DNA of 64,000 nt from an uncultured Bacteroidales bacterium (lineage in GTDB: Bacteria; Bacteroidota; Bacteroidia; Bacteroidales; UBA932). A program made the position numbers and the translations under genes. Position 1 is the stretch's first letter, and every line of letters begins with the position of its first letter. Positions 8,969 to 18,335 of the stretch are shown here, one piece after another. Below the pieces are notes generated by a model. The model made no database searches. It saw only the letters and a list, made by a program, of their open reading frames with translations, and had not been told where the DNA came from. The stretch spans positions 30,162-94,161 of the forward strand of contig CAMHKQ010000005.1 in assembly GCA_946185745.1 (NCBI GenBank). Reading direction: 5' to 3'.

Positions 8969-9978
8969 TATCCGTTCTCAATTATGTCGGTCAGCCACGC
9001 GGTCATGTCAAGCCCGGCCGCGCGTACCATCTTGGGAACCAGCGAGGCGCTTGTCATGCCGGGTATGGTATTGACTTCCAGGAAATAAAGACCGTCATCC
9101 GCAAGGATGTAGTCCATGCGCACGACACCTGCGCAGCCGAGGTTGGAGTAGATGAGCGACGTGGTGTTCTGTACCAGGCGGACTATATCGTCAGACACTT
9201 CGGCCGGGCACACTTCGCGGCTGCGGCCGTTGTACTTGGCATCGTAGTCGAAGTATTCGTTTTCGGTGATTATCTCGATGATGGGCAGCGTCTTGACTTC
9301 GCCGGAGGTCTTGTAGGCGGCGCAGGTGAGCTCGCGCCCGTGCACGCCCTGTTCCACCAGGACGGTGGGGCCTTCCGCAAAAGCATAGTTGATTGCAGTC
9401 ACCAGCTCCGAAGGCTGCTTGACCATGGTAACTCCGAAGCTGGACCCGCCTATGGTGGGCTTCACGAAGACCGGGAACTTAAGCTTGCCCGGAACTTCTG
9501 CCGCGAATTTCTGGATGTCGGCCCCCTTGTGTACGAAGGCGTCGGGAGCGCACTTCACCAGACCGAGGTCGCGGATGTAACTCTTGCAGGCGTATTTGTC
9601 GAAGGCTATGGCCGACACCGAGGACGAGCAGGTGCTGAAGGGGATGCCGAGCATCTCGAAATAGCCCTGGAGCTGGCCGCTTTCGCCCGGTGCGCCGTGC
9701 TGCATTATGTACACGTAATCGAATTTTACCTTTTCCCCGAGGACGTTCACGCTGAAATCGGTCTTGTCGATTTCGGGCCTGGAGCCTTCGGGGAAAGTGA
9801 CTTTCATGGCGTCCTTGTTCTTGAACGCCACGAGCTGCCAGCGCCCGAAGCGGGCGAATATCTCGTATACGTCATACTTGTCCCCGTCGATGCGGGAAGC
9901 GGTAAACTCGCCGCTGCGGCATGCGACCTCCCACTCGGAGGAGTCGCTGCCATACATCACAGCTATAGTCTTGTACAT
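8968..9978 (-). CDS. ddl: D-alanine--D-alanine ligase
   Basis: ATP-grasp ligase that makes D-Ala-D-Ala for peptidoglycan precursors. At 336 residues it is the usual size. Visible elements are the N-terminal MQHGAPGESGQLQGYFEMLG segment (HG.xGE.G), the ATP-grasp segment FPVFVKPTIGGSSFGV, the ERELT-like HGRELTCAAY, and the metal-binding end YFLEVNTIPGMT. It lies 2 nt after the PBP1A gene and 1 nt overlaps prmC, placing precursor synthesis and polymerisation in one operon. Confidence 0.95.
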   Translation of the reverse strand: MYKTIAVMYGSDSSEWEVACRSGEFTASRIDGDKYDVYEIFARFGRWQLVAFKNKDAMKVTFPEGSRPEIDKTDFSVNVLGEKVKFDYVYIMQHGAPGESGQLQGYFEMLGIPFSTCSSSVSAIAFDKYACKSYIRDLGLVKCAPDAFVHKGADIQKFAAEVPGKLKFPVFVKPTIGGSSFGVTMVKQPSELVTAINYAFAEGPTVLVEQGVHGRELTCAAYKTSGEVKTLPIIEIITENEYFDYDAKYNGRSREVCPAEVSDDIVRLVQNTTSLIYSNLGCAGVVRMDYILADDGLYFLEVNTIPGMTSASLVPKMVRAAGLDMTAWLTDIIENG

Positions 9979-9980
9979 AT

Positions 9981-12338
9981 CTAGTCGAAATAGTAATCTT
10001 CTTGTGTTTCAGCGGTTTCCGTGGCGTCTTCAGTTTCGCCTCCGGTGCAGCCGAGATTGATGGAGACTCCCGGAGGAGCGGTGAACCTGTCGTTCTCGCT
10101 GATACCCACCGTGCTGTCTTTCAGACACTTGGTCATCCAGATGCCCCAGATCGGGAGCGCCATGTTGGAACCGCCGCCCAGAGCAATTGAGTTGAAGTGG
10201 ACCTGCCTGTCTTCGCCGCCGACCCAGACACCTGCGGTGATGGACGGGGTGTAGCCTATGAACCAGCCGTCGGAGTTGTCGTTGGTGGTACCCGTCTTGC
10301 CGGCGATCTCGCCCTTGAGGCCGTAAACGGCGCGGAGGCGCGAGCCGGTACCGTTGTTTACCACGCCCTCCATGAGGTTGACCATCAGATAGGCTGTCCT
10401 TTCACCTATGGCCTCGCGGCGGTGGTTGACCATCTCGGAGATGACATTGCCCTCGCTGTCCTCGATGCGCGTCACGTACATTGGAGTGATGTAGACGCCC
10501 TTGGAGGGGAAGGTGTTGTAGGCGGAGACCATCTCGTACGGGGAGAGGTCGGCCGGACCGACGCACAGCGCATACACTTCGTCCAGATGGCTGTGGATGC
10601 CCATCTTATGCATCATTTCAGCCATGGCGTGCGGGCCGAACTGCTTCATGAGGTAGGCCGAAATGTTGTTGGACGAATGGGTGAGGCCCCATTTGAGGGT
10701 GACCGTCTTGCCTATCCATTCCGCCTTGTCGGTGGAACGCGGGGTCCACTGCGAGCCGTCGCCGGCCAGGAAGCTCTGCGGCATGTCGATGACCTGGTCG
10801 CAGGGGCTCATGCCCTCCTGCATGGCCAGGGTGTACAGGAACGGCTTGATGGTGGATCCCACCTGTCGCTTGGCCTGGCTGACGTTGTCGTACTTGAAAT
10901 AGCGGTAGTTTGGTCCGCCCACGTAAGCCTTGACATATCCGGTGCCGGGCTCCATCGCCACGAAACCGCAGCGGAGCAGGCCCTTGTAATAGCGGATGCT
11001 GTCGTCCGGAGTCATGGTTGTGTCGATGTAACCGTTTTTGTTCCAGGCGAATACGCGCATCTTCACCGGCTGGTTGAACTGCGCCAGGATTTCCGACTCT
11101 GGCACACCGGCCTTGTGTTGCAGACGGTAACGGTCTGACCAGCGGCGCGCGTTGGACATGATGCGCTCGCGGACCGCGTCTTCGGTGTTGCTTGCGAAAG
11201 GCGGATGGCGCTTGGTGGGCAGTTCCCTGTCGAAGGCTTTCTGCAGGTTTCCGCCGAGCCATTCGACCACCGCTTCCTCGGCGTACTTCTGCATGTTTGC
11301 ATTGATGGTAGTGTAGATGCGGAGACCGTCGCGGTCGAGGTCGTACTTTTCGCCGTTGGCCTTCTTGTTCTTTTCGAGCCATCCGTAGATTTCGTCATCG
11401 CGCCAGCGGATGGAATCGGCGGTGAAGTCCTCCGGATACTGGTAATCGGAGCGGCGGGGCTTCTGGGCGTTCATGTCGCGGCGAAGCATGTCCCTGAAAT
11501 AGGGCGCCAGGCCTGCGTTGTGGTCCTGCACCTGATAATTCAGGGTGATGGGGATGGCCTGCAGCGAATCCAGCTGTTTCTTGGGCAGATACTTATTCTG
11601 GACCATGCGCCCCAGCACGAAGTTGCGGCGGGTAAGGGCCTTTTCGGGGTTGATGGCGGGATTGTAGCGGGTGGGCTTGTTCACCATGCCGATGAGCGTG
11701 GCCGCCTCCTCTACCGTAACGTCGCACGGCAGCTTGGCGAAGAAGGTCTCGCTGGCCGCCCTGATGCCGTACGCGCTGCTGCCGAAGAAGACCGAATTGA
11801 GATACATGTCCACGATCTCTTCCTTGGTGTAGTTGCGCTCGAGCTTGACTGCGGTGATCCACTCCCTGAGCTTGTTCCAAACCATGACCACCGCCTTCGC
11901 CCCGGGAATCTTGCTCTTCACTTCGTTTCGCGGATAAAGGCTCTTGGCCAGCTGCTGGGTGATGGTGGAACCGCCGCCCTGGGAAGAGTCGCGCATGAGC
12001 AGGGTCTTGAAGAACACACGCGCAAGACCGCGCACGTCTATGCCGGAATGCTTGTAGAAACGGGCATCTTCGGTGGAAACGGTGGCCTGCACCAGGAAGG
12101 GTGAAAGTTCGTCGTAGCTTACGAAGGTGCGGTTCTCTATGTGGAAGGTGGTGAGGACGCTGCCCTCGTCGGATATCACCTGGGTGGCCAGCTTGCTTTC
12201 GGGGTGTTCAAGTTCCTCGAAGGAAGGTATCTTGGCGAAGATGCCGACGATCAGGAGGAGGAACAGGATGAGCGCGAACGGAGCCGTGATGATTATCCAG
12301 AACCACTTGGTTATATTCTTGCGTGTCGTATCTTTCAT
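9981..12338 (-). CDS. mrcA: Class A penicillin-binding protein 1A (glycosyltransferase/transpeptidase)
   Basis: 785-residue bifunctional inner-membrane enzyme that polymerises glycan strands and cross-links peptides. It has one N-terminal transmembrane helix (about 12-36), then a GT51 domain with the catalytic Glu in STEDARFYKHSG and the motif GGSTITQQLAKSLYP. The transpeptidase domain carries SxxK in VGSTIKPF, SxN in HSSNNIS, and KTGTT in IAGKTGTTND. The C-terminal tail is acidic. A TACTTTTG box lies upstream and ddl follows at once. Topology and motifs are complete, so it should be active. Confidence 0.94.
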   Translation of the reverse strand: MKDTTRKNITKWFWIIITAPFALILFLLLIVGIFAKIPSFEELEHPESKLATQVISDEGSVLTTFHIENRTFVSYDELSPFLVQATVSTEDARFYKHSGIDVRGLARVFFKTLLMRDSSQGGGSTITQQLAKSLYPRNEVKSKIPGAKAVVMVWNKLREWITAVKLERNYTKEEIVDMYLNSVFFGSSAYGIRAASETFFAKLPCDVTVEEAATLIGMVNKPTRYNPAINPEKALTRRNFVLGRMVQNKYLPKKQLDSLQAIPITLNYQVQDHNAGLAPYFRDMLRRDMNAQKPRRSDYQYPEDFTADSIRWRDDEIYGWLEKNKKANGEKYDLDRDGLRIYTTINANMQKYAEEAVVEWLGGNLQKAFDRELPTKRHPPFASNTEDAVRERIMSNARRWSDRYRLQHKAGVPESEILAQFNQPVKMRVFAWNKNGYIDTTMTPDDSIRYYKGLLRCGFVAMEPGTGYVKAYVGGPNYRYFKYDNVSQAKRQVGSTIKPFLYTLAMQEGMSPCDQVIDMPQSFLAGDGSQWTPRSTDKAEWIGKTVTLKWGLTHSSNNISAYLMKQFGPHAMAEMMHKMGIHSHLDEVYALCVGPADLSPYEMVSAYNTFPSKGVYITPMYVTRIEDSEGNVISEMVNHRREAIGERTAYLMVNLMEGVVNNGTGSRLRAVYGLKGEIAGKTGTTNDNSDGWFIGYTPSITAGVWVGGEDRQVHFNSIALGGGSNMALPIWGIWMTKCLKDSTVGISENDRFTAPPGVSINLGCTGGETEDATETAETQEDYYFD

Positions 12339-12357
12339 ATCCTAAGCGATGTATCCA

Positions 12358-12365
12358 CAAAAGTA
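12358..12365 (-). promoter_or_regulatory. -7 promoter box (TACTTTTG) for the PBP1A-ddl-prmC operon
   Basis: TAnnTTTG match 19 nt upstream of the PBP1A start, in the 117-bp divergent gap with topA. Confidence 0.5.
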
Positions 12366-12455
12366 AGCATTTTTTCACTAATTTTTGAAAAATTGCAAGT
12401 TTGTGCTTTACTTTGCAGCCTGATTGTATTTTTTATCAAAGGATTGGAGAAAGAT

Positions 12456-14777
12456 ATGAGTGAGAACTTAGTGATTGTGGAGTCCCCTGCAAAGGCCAGG
12501 ACCATTCAGAAATTCCTCGGCGACGGATACGTGGTCAAACCCAGTTTCGGCCATATCCGCGACCTGCAGGAGAAGCAGCTCAGCATCGACGTAGAGCATG
12601 GTTTCAAACCGGAATATGTAATCCCCGAAGACAAGAAAAAGGTCATCGCGGACCTCAAGAAGCTTTCCGACAAGGCGCAGACCGTATGGCTCGCTTCCGA
12701 TGAGGACCGCGAGGGAGAAGCCATCTCGTGGCACCTCGTGGATACGCTCGGCCTGCCGCCGGAAAAAACCCGAAGGATAGTCTTTCACGAAATCACGAAA
12801 GACGCCATCCTCAACGCCGTCAAGACTCCGCGCGAGCTCGACATGAACCTGGTCAACGCCCAGCAGGCCCGCCGCGTGCTCGACCGCCTGGTAGGCTTCG
12901 AGCTCTCACCCATACTCTGGAAAAAGATAAACCGCGGCCTCTCCGCCGGGCGCGTGCAGAGCGTCGCCCTGCGCCTGGTCGTCGACAGGGAAAGGGAGAT
13001 AATGGCTTTCAATCCGGAAGGATACTACCGCGTAGAGGCCAGCTTCGATATCGCCGGCACTACGGCCAAAGGCGTGCTCAACAAGACCTTCAAGAGTCTC
13101 GGCGAAGCCAGGAGGTTCCTCGAATTGAGCATCGGCTCCACTTATGCGGTTTCGTCGGTCGAAAAGAAAGAGGGCGTGCGCTACCCGGCGCCTCCCTTCA
13201 CCACGTCCACGCTTCAGCAGGAGGCCTCCCGCAAGCTGCATCTGCCGGTGAGCGTGACCATGAGGGTGGCCCAGAGCCTCTACGAGCGCGGTCTCATCAC
13301 CTACATGAGGACCGACTCCACGAACCTTTCCGCCCTCGCCCTCGGCACCACCAGGAAGTTCATCACCGAGCAGTTCGGCCCCGAATATTCCCATTCCAGG
13401 CAGTACAAGACCCACACCAAGGGTGCCCAGGAAGCCCACGAGGCCATCCGCCCCACCTTCATCGAGAACACCGAGATCGAAGGCACCGCCCAGGAGAAAA
13501 AGCTTTACAACCTCATATGGAAGCGCACCGTAGCTTCCCAGATGGCCGAGGCCAAAGTGCTCAACACCAGCATCACCGTCAGCGGCAGCAATTTCCCCGA
13601 GACCTACGCCATCGAGGCCTCTCAGGTGCTTTTCGACGGTTTCCTCAAGCTCTACATGGAAGGCTCCGACGACGACTACCAGGCCGACGACGGCGAAACC
13701 GTAATCCTTCCCGAGGTTGCTCCCGGCGAAGCTGTCACCGCCGGAACGGTCAAGGCTGAATGCAAATTCACCAGGCCCCCGATGCGCTATTCCGAGGCCA
13801 CTCTGGTAAAGAAGCTGGAAGAGCTCGGAATCGGCCGCCCGAGCACCTACGCACCTACCATCACCACCCTCACCACCGGCCGCGGCTACATCACCCGCGG
13901 AGGCAAGGACGGGCAGAAGGTGCAGGTGACCAATCTCACCCTCAAGGGAGACATTGTGACCGAATCCACCAAGAACGAGACCATCGGCGAAGAGCGCGGC
14001 AAGCTGCTCCCGCAGGAGGTGGGAATAATAGTCACGGACTATCTGGTGGAGCATTTCCCCGAAATCCTCGACTACGGCTTCACCGCAAACGTGGAAAAGG
14101 ACTTCGACAAGATAGCCGAAGGCGAGCTTGCCTGGGAGGGCGTGATATCCGACTTCTACGGCCCCTTCCACAAGCTGGTCGACGCCGACCTGCACGACGG
14201 CCGCTTCAGCCACGTAGAAAGGGCACTCGGAACCGACCCCGCCACCGGCGACCCCGTCGTTGCGCGCTACGGCCAGTACGGCGCCTACGTGCAGAAGGGG
14301 GAAGGCGAAAACAAGCAGTACGCCAGCCTCGCAAACGGTCAGCTCATCGAAACCATCACCCTTCCCGAAGCCCTCAAGCTCTTCGAGCTGCCACGCACCG
14401 TCGGACAGTATGACGGCATGGACGTCACGGCCACCAAGGGCCGTTTCGGACCGTATCTGAAGTGGAACGGACGCAACTTCTCCCTCCCGCGCGGGAAGGA
14501 TCCCCTCAAGATCACCCTCGCCGAATGCGAGGAAATCATCTCGTCGCAGAAAGACAGCACCGTCACCGGCAGCATCCTGGCCGACTTCCAGGCCTCCGGC
14601 ATCCAGGTGCTGAGCGGACGCTACGGCCCCTACATCAAACAGGGCGGCGAGAACTACCGCATCCCCAGGGGCACCGACGCCGCATCCCTCAGCGAAGAAG
14701 ACTGCAAGAAAATCATTTCCGAAGGCAAGCCTACCTCATCCGGCACCAAGTACAAGCGGACATTCAAGAAGAAATAA
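12456..14777 (+). CDS. topA: DNA topoisomerase I (type IA)
   Basis: Relaxes negative supercoils. I start at MSENLVIVESPAKA, as in other Bacteroidetes TopA; the frame is open about 100 codons further upstream but that part looks non-coding. The 773-residue protein has an N-terminal TOPRIM domain (VESPAKA, SDEDREGEAISWH), the active-site Tyr in LITYMRTDSTNLS (about residue 283), and the type IA core. Two or three C-terminal TopA repeats with the pattern GRYGPYIK replace zinc fingers, and the tail is Lys-rich. The Lrp gene starts 2 nt after the stop. Confidence 0.95.
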   Translation: MSENLVIVESPAKARTIQKFLGDGYVVKPSFGHIRDLQEKQLSIDVEHGFKPEYVIPEDKKKVIADLKKLSDKAQTVWLASDEDREGEAISWHLVDTLGLPPEKTRRIVFHEITKDAILNAVKTPRELDMNLVNAQQARRVLDRLVGFELSPILWKKINRGLSAGRVQSVALRLVVDREREIMAFNPEGYYRVEASFDIAGTTAKGVLNKTFKSLGEARRFLELSIGSTYAVSSVEKKEGVRYPAPPFTTSTLQQEASRKLHLPVSVTMRVAQSLYERGLITYMRTDSTNLSALALGTTRKFITEQFGPEYSHSRQYKTHTKGAQEAHEAIRPTFIENTEIEGTAQEKKLYNLIWKRTVASQMAEAKVLNTSITVSGSNFPETYAIEASQVLFDGFLKLYMEGSDDDYQADDGETVILPEVAPGEAVTAGTVKAECKFTRPPMRYSEATLVKKLEELGIGRPSTYAPTITTLTTGRGYITRGGKDGQKVQVTNLTLKGDIVTESTKNETIGEERGKLLPQEVGIIVTDYLVEHFPEILDYGFTANVEKDFDKIAEGELAWEGVISDFYGPFHKLVDADLHDGRFSHVERALGTDPATGDPVVARYGQYGAYVQKGEGENKQYASLANGQLIETITLPEALKLFELPRTVGQYDGMDVTATKGRFGPYLKWNGRNFSLPRGKDPLKITLAECEEIISSQKDSTVTGSILADFQASGIQVLSGRYGPYIKQGGENYRIPRGTDAASLSEEDCKKIISEGKPTSSGTKYKRTFKKK

Positions 14778-14779
14778 CG

Positions 14780-15259
14780 ATGAAATACGAGATAGACGAC
14801 ATCGACAGGAAGATACTCTGCTTCCTCGTGAACGACGCCCGCATGCCTTTCCTCGAGATAGCGAGGGAGTGCGGGGTGTCCGGCGCGGCCATCCACCAGA
14901 GGGTGAACAAACTCCAGAGCAACGGAGTGATCACGGGCTCCCGCCTGCTTGTGAAACCCAGCGCCCTGGGCCTCAACGTATGCGCGTTCGTGAGCATAGT
15001 CGTCACCGAAACCAACAAGATTCCGGAGGTGATCGACGCCCTCAAGAGAATCCCCGAAGTGGTCGAGTGCCACTTCGTGACCGGCAAGGCCACCATGCTT
15101 GTGAAGATGTACTGCACGGACAACAACCACCTGATGGACATAATGATGAACTCCATCCTCTGCCTGCCCTGCATCCAGTCTACCGACACCATGCTTTCGC
15201 TCGAAGAGGCCTTCGAGCGGCAGGTATGGGTTAAATCCGGAAAATCAGCGGAGAAGTGA
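14780..15259 (+). CDS. Lrp/AsnC family transcriptional regulator
   Basis: 159 residues: an N-terminal winged helix-turn-helix (about 5-60, with IDRKILCFLVNDAR and the recognition region SGAAIHQRVNKLQ), then a RAM domain of the Lrp/AsnC type (about 68-145) that normally binds an amino acid and forms the dimer or octamer. The specific ligand cannot be read from sequence. It starts 2 nt after topA and is probably co-transcribed. Its last 15 bp overlap the convergent ispD gene. Confidence 0.9.
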   Translation: MKYEIDDIDRKILCFLVNDARMPFLEIARECGVSGAAIHQRVNKLQSNGVITGSRLLVKPSALGLNVCAFVSIVVTETNKIPEVIDALKRIPEVVECHFVTGKATMLVKMYCTDNNHLMDIMMNSILCLPCIQSTDTMLSLEEAFERQVWVKSGKSAEK

Positions 15260-15910
15260 TTCCGCCACCGCCAGGTCTCCCGGCGTGGTGATTTTGATAT
15301 TGTTCCTCTCTCCTTCGATGTAGGAGAGGGGAATTTTGTATGCCTTGGCCACGGAGGCGTCGTCGGTGAACGACATGGAATAGCCCTGGGTGTAGGCGGC
15401 CTTTATGTCTTCGCTCAGGAAGATCTGGGGAGTCTGGGCGGCCACTATCGCGGAGCGGTCGGGATCGGGCCCGGCCGGGTCGATGTTCTTGAGGGTGTCG
15501 GTTACCGGAACCACCGGGATTAGGGCGCGCACCTTGTCCATCCTGGACAGCATCTCCTTTATGAGCGATGCGGAAACCAGGGGACGAACGCCGTCCTGGA
15601 TGGCGACTATGGCTCCGTCCGGAACCTTCCTGAGGGCGTTCTGCACCGAATGGAACCGGGTGAGCCCGCCTTCCACCACGATCTGGGGCACGTTGAGGCA
15701 GTGCTTCAGGCAGAGGTCTTCCCAGTCGCGGATATGCCCGGAAGGCAGCACGGTTATGAATTTTGCATCGGGCACGGCTGCGGCGAAACGCTCTATGGTA
15801 CGCTGGAGGATGGGCACTCCGCCAAGCAGAAGGAACTGCTTGGGGGTGTCCGAACCCATTCTGGAGCCGCTTCCGCCGGCAACGGTGATTATGTAAGTTT
15901 TTCTTTCCAT
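15245..15910 (-). CDS. ispD: 2-C-methyl-D-erythritol 4-phosphate cytidylyltransferase
   Basis: Third step of the MEP isoprenoid pathway: CTP + MEP gives CDP-ME. The 221-residue protein has the nucleotidyltransferase loop VAGGSGSRMGSDTPKQF, the DGVRPLV motif (about residue 105) and VPVTDTLK, all diagnostic of IspD. It supports undecaprenyl-phosphate supply for the wall genes around it. The start codon is preceded by a TAATTTTG box, divergent from mreB. Confidence 0.93.
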   Translation of the reverse strand: MERKTYIITVAGGSGSRMGSDTPKQFLLLGGVPILQRTIERFAAAVPDAKFITVLPSGHIRDWEDLCLKHCLNVPQIVVEGGLTRFHSVQNALRKVPDGAIVAIQDGVRPLVSASLIKEMLSRMDKVRALIPVVPVTDTLKNIDPAGPDPDRSAIVAAQTPQIFLSEDIKAAYTQGYSMSFTDDASVAKAYKIPLSYIEGERNNIKITTPGDLAVAESLLR

Positions 15911-15920
15911 GGAGATATGG

Positions 15921-15928
15921 CAAAATTA
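15921..15928 (-). promoter_or_regulatory. -7 promoter box (TAATTTTG) for ispD
   Basis: TAnnTTTG match 10 nt upstream of the ispD ATG. Confidence 0.45.
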
Positions 15929-15940
15929 ACTAAAATTCAC

Positions 15941-15948
15941 TAAATTTG
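15941..15948 (+). promoter_or_regulatory. -7 promoter box (TAAATTTG) for the mre operon
   Basis: TAnnTTTG match 24 nt upstream of the mreB ATG; likely the promoter for mreB through rodA. Confidence 0.55.
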
Positions 15949-15972
15949 TCTACTTAAACCTGTATTCGAAAA

Positions 15973-16995
15973 ATGGCATTTTCTTTTCTGAACCAAGAAC
16001 TGGCTATAGACCTCGGAACGGCCAACACCGTCATCTACCAGAACGACGACATAGTGCTGGACGAGCCGAGCATCGTGGCAATAGACAACAATTCCGGCAA
16101 ATGCATCGCCATAGGCCAGCAGGCCAAGCTCATGCACGAGCGCAGCAACCCTGGCATCAAAACCATACGGCCCCTCAGGGACGGCGTGATCGCCGACTTC
16201 AACGCGGCCGAAATGATGATCAAAGGCTTCATCAAGCAGGTCAACAGCAAGCACCGCAGCATCTTCACCCCCAACCTCAAGGTCGTGGTGGGCATCCCCT
16301 CCGGCTCTACGGAAGTGGAGATCAGGGCCGTGCGCGACTCCACCGAACATGCCGGCGGCCGCGACGTCTTCCTGGTGTACGAACCCATGGCGGCGGCGCT
16401 CGGTATCGGCCTCGAGGTGCTCGAGCCGAAGGGCAGCATGGTAGTTGACATAGGCGGCGGCACCACCGAAATAGCCGTCATCTCCCTGGGCGGCCTGGTG
16501 CTTCAGGAAAGCATACGCACCGCAGGCGACGTCTTCACCAGCGACATCCAGTACTACCTGCGCCAGCAGCACAACATCAAGGTCGGCGAAATCACGGCAG
16601 AAAAGATCAAAATCGCCGTGGGCGCCGTTATTCCCGATCTCGACGTGGCCCCGGAGCCCTACGTGGTCCGCGGCCCCAACCTCATGACGGCCCATCCCGT
16701 CGAGGCCACCATCACCCACGAAGAAATCGCCCACTGCCTCGACAAGAGCATCGCCAAGATAGAAACCTCCATCCTGCACGTGCTGGAGCTCACCCCGCCC
16801 GAGCTCTATGCCGACATTGTGGAGAACGGCATCTTCCTGAGCGGCGGCGGCGCGCTCCTGAGGGGTCTCGACAAGCGTCTGACAGACAAGGTCAACATCC
16901 AGTTCCACGTTGCGGACGATCCTCTGCACGCTGTCGCACGCGGCACCTGCATGGCTCTCAAAAACACCGACCGTTATCCGTTCCTCATGCGCTAG
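15973..16995 (+). CDS. mreB: Rod shape-determining protein MreB
   Basis: Actin-like filament protein that orients lateral wall synthesis. It has 340 residues, with phosphate-binding loop 1 in IDLGTANTVIY, the second phosphate motif VVDIGGGTTEIAVISLGG (about residue 157), and the adenosine motif LSGGGALLRGLD (about 293). Its N-terminus MAFSF is a short amphipathic-type membrane anchor. It is the first gene of a five-gene elongasome operon, 3 nt before mreC. Confidence 0.97.
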   Translation: MAFSFLNQELAIDLGTANTVIYQNDDIVLDEPSIVAIDNNSGKCIAIGQQAKLMHERSNPGIKTIRPLRDGVIADFNAAEMMIKGFIKQVNSKHRSIFTPNLKVVVGIPSGSTEVEIRAVRDSTEHAGGRDVFLVYEPMAAALGIGLEVLEPKGSMVVDIGGGTTEIAVISLGGLVLQESIRTAGDVFTSDIQYYLRQQHNIKVGEITAEKIKIAVGAVIPDLDVAPEPYVVRGPNLMTAHPVEATITHEEIAHCLDKSIAKIETSILHVLELTPPELYADIVENGIFLSGGGALLRGLDKRLTDKVNIQFHVADDPLHAVARGTCMALKNTDRYPFLMR

Positions 16996-16998
16996 CAC

Positions 16999-17820
16999 AT
17001 GGGCGCAAAGAGGCAGAACAGCATTGTCAATGCGGTAATCTTCATCTTCCTGGAGGTTGCCGCTTGTCTTTGCCTCGTCAGCACCGGAGGTCTGCAGGAC
17101 ATCTGGATTTCTCGCGCATCCCACCGCACCCTCGGAGCCCTCTGGCACTGGGGTGAGAGCATCCGCGGCTACTTCTCCCTCGGCGAGGAGAACCGCGCCC
17201 TGGCCGAAGAGAACACCCGCCTGGCCGAAGCCCTGCGCCGGTACGAAGGCAGGCGCTTCGCGGCCGAGGCCGGCACGATAGCCGACACCGTCACCGGCTC
17301 GTACGTCTACACCCCGGCCACCATCGTGAAGATGAGCCGGAACACCCAGCACAACTACATCATCCTCAACAAGGGCCGCGCCGACGGCATATCTACCCAC
17401 AGCGGCATCATCGCGGCGAACGGGGTGGTGGGCATAGTCAACGCGGTGGACGAGAACTTCTGCTACGGCATCACCCTCCAGAACGTCCTCACGAGCGTCA
17501 GTGCCCGCATCGGACATACCGGGGCCGTAGCCCCGATGGAATGGAGCGGCAGGCGCAGCAACCTGGCCGTGCTGAAGAACCTTCCCATCCATGTGGACGT
17601 GGCCCCGGGCGACACCGTCTGGACCAGCGGCTTCTCCAACATCTTCCCGCCGGACATTCCCCTCGGCCTCACCGGCCGCACGCGCCAGGTGGACGGCGCC
17701 GTGAATGAGGTGGAAGTGGAGCTGTTCCTGGATTTCAGCGCACTGCGCTACGTAACCATAGTCGAAAACCGCGACAGGAAACAGATTGAAAGGCTTGAAG
17801 GAGGGGCCGGAGAGCAATGA
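16999..17820 (+). CDS. mreC: Rod shape-determining protein MreC
   Basis: 273-residue bitopic inner-membrane protein linking MreB to the periplasmic synthases. It has one N-terminal transmembrane helix (about 11-30), a short coiled coil rich in LAEENTRLAEAL (about 60-80), then the double beta-barrel MreC domain with the conserved segment NKGRADGISTHSGIIAANGVVG. It overlaps mreD by 4 nt (ATGA). Confidence 0.93.
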   Translation: MGAKRQNSIVNAVIFIFLEVAACLCLVSTGGLQDIWISRASHRTLGALWHWGESIRGYFSLGEENRALAEENTRLAEALRRYEGRRFAAEAGTIADTVTGSYVYTPATIVKMSRNTQHNYIILNKGRADGISTHSGIIAANGVVGIVNAVDENFCYGITLQNVLTSVSARIGHTGAVAPMEWSGRRSNLAVLKNLPIHVDVAPGDTVWTSGFSNIFPPDIPLGLTGRTRQVDGAVNEVEVELFLDFSALRYVTIVENRDRKQIERLEGGAGEQ

Positions 17821-18335
17821 GGTCCCGTTTCTGGCTTGTCTACGTGCTGCTCGCGATCCTGCAGATCCTGTTGGGGAACTTCCTCAACCTGGGGCAATAC
17901 ATCATCATCTGCATACTGCCGCTGCTGGTGTTCAGCCTGCCCATGGGCATGAGCGGCGCCGGCGTGCTGCTCGTCACGTTCGCCACCGGCTTTGCCGTCG
18001 ACTTCCTCACCCACGGTGTGCTGGGGCTTACCACCGTCGCTCTCCTTCCGTTGGCATTCATGCGCAACTGGCTTTTCTCGCTCGTGTTCGGCAGTGAAAT
18101 CTTCGCCCGCGGCGAAAGGATCAGCCTGCAGAAACAGGGCATGCCCAAGATTGCCCTGGCCATCATCCTTTTCACCGCCGTATTCTTCGCGATCTACGTG
18201 TGGGTGGATGCCGCCGGCACGCGCTCCTTTGGTTTCAACACCCTCCGATGGCTGCTCTCCACCCTGTGCTCGAGCCTGGTGGAAATACCTGTCGCCGGGA
18301 TGCTTTCAGGCGAGGAGGGTGCGAAATGGAAGTAA
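17817..18335 (+). CDS. mreD: Rod shape-determining protein MreD
   Basis: 172-residue integral membrane protein with about five hydrophobic helices, for example YVLLAILQILLGNFLNL and YIIICILPLLVFSLPM. Identification rests on topology, size and its fixed position between mreC and mrdA. The GAGGAGGG run near its 3' end (18311-18318) doubles as a rare strong Shine-Dalgarno for mrdA. Confidence 0.9.
   Translation: MRSRFWLVYVLLAILQILLGNFLNLGQYIIICILPLLVFSLPMGMSGAGVLLVTFATGFAVDFLTHGVLGLTTVALLPLAFMRNWLFSLVFGSEIFARGERISLQKQGMPKIALAIILFTAVFFAIYVWVDAAGTRSFGFNTLRWLLSTLCSSLVEIPVAGMLSGEEGAKWK

Noticed and set aside
12141..12455. Longer start for topA
   Set aside because: The extra 105 codons are antisense to the PBP1A gene and lack TopA homology; the known N-terminus begins at 12456.
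15940..17817. A 625-codon minus-strand frame
   Set aside because: Antisense to mreB and mreC, which are unmistakable; low-complexity His/Val/Asp-rich translation.
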